Shown here piece by piece: positions 13,918 to 17,878 of a stretch of DNA of 17,878 bases. Source of the stretch: an uncultured Ruminococcus sp. (GTDB lineage: Bacteria; Bacillota; Clostridia; Oscillospirales; Ruminococcaceae); assembly GCA_947178195.1 (NCBI GenBank), contig CAMWXM010000025.1, forward strand, positions 1-17,878, in the 5' to 3' direction. The number at the start of each line of letters is the position of its first letter. The first letter of the stretch is position 1. A program made the position numbers and the translations under genes. The notes beneath the pieces are model-generated. The model searched no databases, was not told the DNA's origin, and was given only the letters and a program-made list of their open reading frames with translations.

Positions 13918-15336
13918 TTGAATATATTATTTGCAGCAAGCGAAGCAACTCCGTTTATTGCTTCCGGCGGACTTGCAGACGTAATCGGCTCTCTGCCTGC
14001 TGCCATTAACCATAAAGGCCATGACTGTCGAATCGTGCTTCCCCTGTATAAGGGGATAAATCCCACGCTTCGTGCGTCAATGACCTTTATAACCAATATT
14101 ACTGTAGACGTTTCATGGAGAAAGCAGTACTGCGGAATATTTACCGCTATTTATAACGGCGCAACATATTACTTTATTGATAATGAATACTACTTCGGCA
14201 GAGATGGTATCTACGGATTTTATGACGACTGCGAAAGATTTGTATTTTACAGCAGAGCAGTTCTGGAAATGCTCAGATATATAAGCTTTAGACCGGATGT
14301 TATTAACTGCAACGACTGGCAGTCGGCTATGATACCGGTATATTATGAGGTATTTTATAAATATCAGCAGGGATATGAAAATATAAAATCCGTGTTCACA
14401 ATTCATAATATTCAGTATCAGGGTAACTACGGCAGAGAGGTACTCAATGAAATAATGGGACTTCCTATGTATCATATGAGCCTTCTGGAATATGACGGCG
14501 GAATAAACATGATGAAGGGCGCTATTGAAACGGCAGATAAGATCACTACCGTATCCCCAACCTATGCGTGGGAAATTCTCGATCCGTGGTATTCTCACGG
14601 CATGGACAGAATACTTCGTACAAAACAGTTCAAGTTGTCCGGCATTTTAAATGGTCTTGACGTTGACAGCTATAACCCTGAAAACGATGAAGTTATTCCT
14701 AAAAAATATTCGGCAAAATCTATAACCGGTAAAAAGACTTGTAAGTCAAAGCTTCTTGAGGAGCTGGGACTTCAGGAAGGCACAGAGCCTATTATCGGTA
14801 TCGTTACAAGATTTGTTTCCCATAAGGGCGTTGATCTTATAAGATTTGTTTTTGAGGACCTTATAAAAGCCGGCTTTAAATTTGCTATTCTCGGAAGCGG
14901 TGAAAAAATTTATGAGGACTTTTTCAAGGAAATGGAATCACGTTATCCCGATAGAGTAAGCGTTTCTCTTGGATTTATTCCTGAGCTTTCAAGAAAAATT
15001 TACGCAGGAGCAGATATGTTCCTTATGCCGTCTCAGAGTGAACCATGCGGACTCGCTCAGATGATAGCTATGAGGTATGGAACTATTCCTATCGTTCGTG
15101 AAACAGGCGGACTTAAAGATACCGTTCGTGATTGCGGCGGCGAAAATGGTAACGGATTTACATTCAAAACATATAATGCACATGATATGCTTGACGCATG
15201 TCTGCGTGCTAAGGAGGTCTTTTCTGATAAACGTGGCTGGAATAAAATTATAAAGCGTGATATGTCTGAAAACTTTAACTGGTCGGCTTCTGCCGATACT
15301 TATATCGAGCTTTATCGTAGTATTGTTGAAAAATAA
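13918..15336 (+). CDS. glgA: Glycogen (starch) synthase, ADP-glucose type (GT5)
   Basis: GlgA transfers glucose from ADP-glucose to the non-reducing end of growing alpha-1,4 chains. The 472-residue length is typical. The N-terminal Rossmann domain begins ILFAASEATPF and carries SGGLADVIGSLP at 16-27. HNIQYQGNYGR and the C-terminal PSQSEPCGLAQMIAMRYGT block with ETGGLKDTV complete the GT5 pattern. The start is TTG at 13918, supported by GAGAGGTG 7 bases upstream and by the conserved N-terminus; there is no nearby in-frame ATG. The Lys of the E. coli KTGGL motif (Lys15) is Ala15 here. It is the last gene of the glg operon, 25 bases after glgD and just before a hairpin. Confidence 0.96.
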   Translation: MNILFAASEATPFIASGGLADVIGSLPAAINHKGHDCRIVLPLYKGINPTLRASMTFITNITVDVSWRKQYCGIFTAIYNGATYYFIDNEYYFGRDGIYGFYDDCERFVFYSRAVLEMLRYISFRPDVINCNDWQSAMIPVYYEVFYKYQQGYENIKSVFTIHNIQYQGNYGREVLNEIMGLPMYHMSLLEYDGGINMMKGAIETADKITTVSPTYAWEILDPWYSHGMDRILRTKQFKLSGILNGLDVDSYNPENDEVIPKKYSAKSITGKKTCKSKLLEELGLQEGTEPIIGIVTRFVSHKGVDLIRFVFEDLIKAGFKFAILGSGEKIYEDFFKEMESRYPDRVSVSLGFIPELSRKIYAGADMFLMPSQSEPCGLAQMIAMRYGTIPIVRETGGLKDTVRDCGGENGNGFTFKTYNAHDMLDACLRAKEVFSDKRGWNKIIKRDMSENFNWSASADTYIELYRSIVEK

Positions 15337-15371
15337 ATAAACAGGGCGTCTATTACAGGCGCCCTGTTTAT
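15337..15371 (+). terminator. Hairpin terminator at the end of the glg operon
   Basis: A perfect 12-bp stem (15337-15348 with 15360-15371, core CAGGGCG/CGCCCTG) begins at the base after the glgA stop. The following T-run is short and broken, so termination may be incomplete and some transcript may continue into the flavin reductase gene. Confidence 0.75.
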
Positions 15372-15401
15372 GACTTTAAATAACCTAAAGGAGAATTTTT
15401 T

Positions 15402-15974
15402 ATGTCAAAAATATTCTGGAACGGCGGCGCACTTTTAGCACCTGTGCCTCCTGCATTAGTATCCTGCGGAACGGTCGAGAATCCTAATGTACTTACAATA
15501 GCATGGACAGGAATCATCAATACTAAACCGCCTATGACATATATCTCGGTAAGACCCTCACGGTATTCTTATAATATTATAAAGGAATCAGGTGAATTTG
15601 TAATAAATTTAACTACTTCTGCAATGTGCAGAGTCGCTGACTTCTGCGGAGTTAAAACAGGTTTGAAAGTAAACAAATTTGAAAAATGCGGAATTACCGC
15701 TGAAAAAGCTACTAAAATCAACGCCCCACTTATTGAAGAATGCCCTGTAAATATTGAATGTATTGTCCGGGAAATAAAACCGTTGGGCAGTCATGATATG
15801 TTCATTTCCGAAATAATCGGAGTAAATGTGGATGAAAAATATGTGGACAGCAAGGGTAAGCTTAACCTTCAGCAATGTGGACTTGCAGCATACGCTCACG
15901 GCGAATATTTTTCCCTCGGCAGAAAGCTGGGAGATTTCGGCTTTTCGGTCAAAAAGAAAAAGAAGAAACATTAA
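15402..15974 (+). CDS. Flavin reductase family protein (flavoredoxin-like, FMN-binding split barrel)
   Basis: The 190-residue protein belongs to the flavin-reductase/flavoredoxin group, which binds FMN and passes electrons in anaerobes. Visible family blocks are the N-terminal PVPPALVSCG, NVLTIAWTGIINTKPPMTYISV (30-51, split as NVLTIAWTG and PPMTYISVRP), SRYSYNIIKESGEFVINL, and the GSHDMFISEI-x-GV block near residues 128-140. A run of six lysines followed by His ends the protein. The ATG has an AAAGGAG site about 7 bases upstream. It lies 65 bases after glgA, beyond a hairpin, so it may be expressed partly by read-through from the glg operon. I see no functional link with glycogen. The exact electron partner cannot be told from sequence. 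Confidence 0.88.
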   Translation: MSKIFWNGGALLAPVPPALVSCGTVENPNVLTIAWTGIINTKPPMTYISVRPSRYSYNIIKESGEFVINLTTSAMCRVADFCGVKTGLKVNKFEKCGITAEKATKINAPLIEECPVNIECIVREIKPLGSHDMFISEIIGVNVDEKYVDSKGKLNLQQCGLAAYAHGEYFSLGRKLGDFGFSVKKKKKKH

Positions 15975-15975
15975 G

Positions 15976-16020
15976 AAATCCTGTCAAAGCTTGATTTTTG
16001 TTGCTTTGACAGGATATTTT
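15976..16020 (+). terminator. Strong intrinsic terminator after the flavin reductase gene
   Basis: A perfect 13-bp stem (15976-15988 with 16001-16013, core CCTGTCAAAGC/GCTTTGACAGG) with a 12-base loop is followed by ATTTTTT on the plus strand. It lies between convergent genes and may also slow transcription from the DacF-like gene, although the minus-strand T-run is poor. Confidence 0.88.
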
Positions 16021-16058
16021 TTATTTATGAGGAATATTTTTAAAAGTCATGTGTTGTA

Positions 16059-17447
16059 TTATCTTCTGCGGTTGTTATGACCATAAAGCTTTTTAACGAT
16101 CTTTTTATTTGAAAAGCTGCCTTTTGCACGTTTTTTATAATCTGTAAATGCCCAGATACAAAGTCCAGCATAAATCGCCGAAAGGCCAACAGATGCCACC
16201 ATTGCCAGAATAAACCATCTGGAGGTAAAAAAGTCTTTGGTCATCGAAAGATTGAATTTTAAAAGTGAACGATTAACATCAGTTGCCGCAACTAAATCCA
16301 CAACAGAAATGACCTCATCTGATATTTTAAGCTCGATTTCCCCAAGCTTCTGCCCTTTCTTTACCGGAGCTACAACGTCTTTGGCAAGAACCGGATTCTT
16401 TTGAATCGATGTAGTATCAATATCGTTATACCATAGGCTTGAAACCTCCTTTGCCGGTTTGATAAGAACATATCCGCTGCCGTCAGAATCTGAAACCTTT
16501 ATTTCTGCAATTTCCTCATCCTTTGAAAGCAGCACCTGGTAACTGAAATTATCAAATACCCATTTCATAATATTATATCCATCTATAATATGATAATATC
16601 TTGAATCACCGTCCTCATTATAAAAAGGAGCGTTCAGAAGTACAAGAAGATATTTGATGCCATTTGAACTTCCCATTGTGACAAGATTTCGTCCACCTAT
16701 CTGAAGATTTCCGGTTTTGATGCCCTTTACGCCGTAAAGATAATAGTCGCTTGCAGCGCTCATTATGGTATTTGAGTGACTGATCTTCCATTCGGATTCG
16801 TGACTATGACCAGCATTCAGCGGAGTAAGCTCATAGTCCTCGGTCGTTGCGATTTCTTCAAATTTCGGCACAGTAAGGGCGTACTGTGTAATCAATGCCA
16901 TATCTCGTGCGGTAGTGACCTGTTTGGGATCATATAGACCATGAGGATTGGCAAAAAAGGTGTGCTCTGCACCTATTTCAGCGGCTTTCTGATTCATTTT
17001 ATCTACAAAGGATTCTATGCTGTTATTTCCAAAATAATCGGCAAGTATATTAGCCGCTTCGCATGACGATGTAAGCATCAGGGAATATAAATAATCTGTG
17101 ACGGTAAGGGTGTCTCCCTGCCATATAGATGCGTATCTTAAATCGTCGGGATAGTCGTATTCGTCAAATTCATCATAAAGCATATCGTTTGCTTCAATTG
17201 TGACATTATCAGGGTCCTTACAATTTTCAAGAACGACTATAGCTGTCATGATATTGACAAGAGAAGCCGGCATCTGCTCCATATCGGCATTATTTTCGTA
17301 AACTACCGCTTTTGTATCAAGATTCATCAGATAAACGGATTGACTGTGAATCTCGAAGGAAGGAGTAAATGAAACTGCTCCCACATTGACAGAAAAAATA
17401 AATGCCATCATAACAACTGTCAATAATACTGAAATAATCTTTTTCAA
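16059..17447 (-). CDS. DacF/PBP5-like D-alanyl-D-alanine carboxypeptidase homologue with altered active site
   Basis: The protein has the S11/PBP5 family layout: a signal peptide (about residues 1-24), the transpeptidase-like domain, a C-terminal beta domain, and a membrane segment at about 409-434 with a basic cytoplasmic tail. The fold markers are clear (NLDTKAVVYENN, MPASLVNIMTAI, ANPHGLYD, ARDMALITQYAL, GIKTG). However, the catalytic SxxK tetrad at residues 62-65 reads SLVN, with Asn65 (codon AAT) where Lys is required. The SxN motif at 127-129 reads SSC, with Cys129 for Asn. Only the KTG at 244-246 is intact. Spacing between motifs is normal, so these are substitutions, not frame errors. 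A TTG start is supported by AGGAG 9 bases upstream and by the signal peptide. It may bind peptidoglycan without cleaving it. It follows the YccF gene, 53 bases downstream. Confidence 0.88.
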   Translation of the reverse strand: MKKIISVLLTVVMMAFIFSVNVGAVSFTPSFEIHSQSVYLMNLDTKAVVYENNADMEQMPASLVNIMTAIVVLENCKDPDNVTIEANDMLYDEFDEYDYPDDLRYASIWQGDTLTVTDYLYSLMLTSSCEAANILADYFGNNSIESFVDKMNQKAAEIGAEHTFFANPHGLYDPKQVTTARDMALITQYALTVPKFEEIATTEDYELTPLNAGHSHESEWKISHSNTIMSAASDYYLYGVKGIKTGNLQIGGRNLVTMGSSNGIKYLLVLLNAPFYNEDGDSRYYHIIDGYNIMKWVFDNFSYQVLLSKDEEIAEIKVSDSDGSGYVLIKPAKEVSSLWYNDIDTTSIQKNPVLAKDVVAPVKKGQKLGEIELKISDEVISVVDLVAATDVNRSLLKFNLSMTKDFFTSRWFILAMVASVGLSAIYAGLCIWAFTDYKKRAKGSFSNKKIVKKLYGHNNRRR

Positions 17448-17500
17448 AAGCTACCACTCCTATTTATTACCATTTATGTACGTCTATTTAACTTAACATA

Positions 17501-17869
17501 TCATTGCTGTGTGCAAATCGTTGCTCCGAATGGCATAAGCGCAAGCTTTGCTATTTTGAAGCATTGCAGTCCGAAGGGAATGCCAATAATGGTACAACAC
17601 CATATCAAACCGTTTACTGCGCTTAATATTGCTAAAGGTATACCGCTTAAAATAAGCCAGAAAATATTGGCTATAAGAGACGCTACGCCTCCGCCGTATT
17701 GTATTTCTTTTCCAAATGGCAAAAAGGCAACGGAAGCAAACTTAAAACATTGCAGTCCGATGGGAATACCGATAATTGTAATGCACCATAAAACTCCTGC
17801 CACTGCCCATGAAAGCCCCTGCCACAAACCGCAGCATATAAACCATATTAAATTTCCCAGACAACTCAT
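17501..17869 (-). CDS. YccF-domain inner membrane protein
   Basis: This is a 122-residue hydrophobic protein of the YccF (DUF307) family, function unknown. It is built from two similar halves. Residues about 18-56 and 77-117 share LWCITIIGIPIGLQCFK / IWCCTIIGIPFGLQCFK followed by (A)xLPFG / LMPFG. Each half contributes a hydrophobic segment, and further ones are at about 3-17 and 62-80, so four membrane spans are likely. The ATG is only nine bases from the window edge, so its ribosome site cannot be fully seen; the N-terminus (LGNLIWFI) matches the family start. It precedes the DacF-like gene by 53 bases on the same strand, and the two may share a transcript. No promoter is visible. Confidence 0.87.
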   Translation of the reverse strand: MSCLGNLIWFICCGLWQGLSWAVAGVLWCITIIGIPIGLQCFKFASVAFLPFGKEIQYGGGVASLIANIFWLILSGIPLAILSAVNGLIWCCTIIGIPFGLQCFKIAKLALMPFGATICTQQ

Positions 17870-17878
17870 ACTTACAGC

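Noticed and set aside
14113..14598. 161-codon minus-strand open frame inside glgA
   Set aside because: It is a complement-strand shadow of conserved GT5 coding sequence with no independent support.
15609..15971. 120-codon minus-strand open frame inside the flavin reductase gene
   Set aside because: It is a shadow frame; the plus-strand protein is conserved and has a good ribosome site.
1..17878. CRISPR arrays, insertion sequences, phage genes, tRNA or rRNA genes
   Set aside because: I looked for regularly spaced repeats, transposase or integrase motifs and tRNA/rRNA signatures and found none; the window reads as ordinary chromosomal backbone.

Overview
The window looks like chromosome from a low-to-mid GC, Gram-positive clostridial bacterium, most likely a Ruminococcus/Oscillospiraceae-type gut Firmicute. 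The reasons are strong AGGAGG-type ribosome sites, frequent TTG starts, a SpoIIE sporulation phosphatase, a GlgC/GlgD two-subunit ADP-glucose pyrophosphorylase, rubrerythrin as an anaerobe's peroxide defence, and an rpiB-upp pair. This is an inference from gene content; no rRNA or tRNA gene is present to confirm it.

Left part (1-4620). The 3' end of rpiB and upp run rightward and meet a convergent leftward group at a shared hairpin terminator. The leftward group is rubrerythrin-enolase (start and stop directly abutting) and, upstream of it with its own terminator, a membrane metallophosphoesterase followed by a PAP2 lipid phosphatase.

Middle part (4621-6031). A gene-free 373-base stretch holds a near-consensus promoter and, about 205 bases later, a strong intrinsic terminator on the plus strand with no reading frame between them. 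This is a candidate small RNA. Next come two leftward genes, a dCMP deaminase and a small C39-like (papain-fold) protein. Between them is a near-consensus plus-strand promoter that points antisense into the deaminase gene.

Right part (6032-17878). rsmA (16S rRNA dimethylation) and spoIIE (sporulation) run rightward. A complete glycogen synthesis operon glgB-glgC-glgD-glgA follows, with a clear promoter and a closing hairpin. Glucose-1-phosphate is activated to ADP-glucose by GlgC with its degenerate partner GlgD, polymerised by GlgA and branched by GlgB. A flavoredoxin-type flavin reductase ends at a strong terminator. Facing it are a DacF-like D,D-carboxypeptidase homologue, with two of its three active-site motifs altered, and a small YccF-domain membrane protein at the right edge.

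The least explained items are the candidate small RNA at 4767-4972, the degenerate DacF-like protein, and the antisense promoter at 5379-5407.
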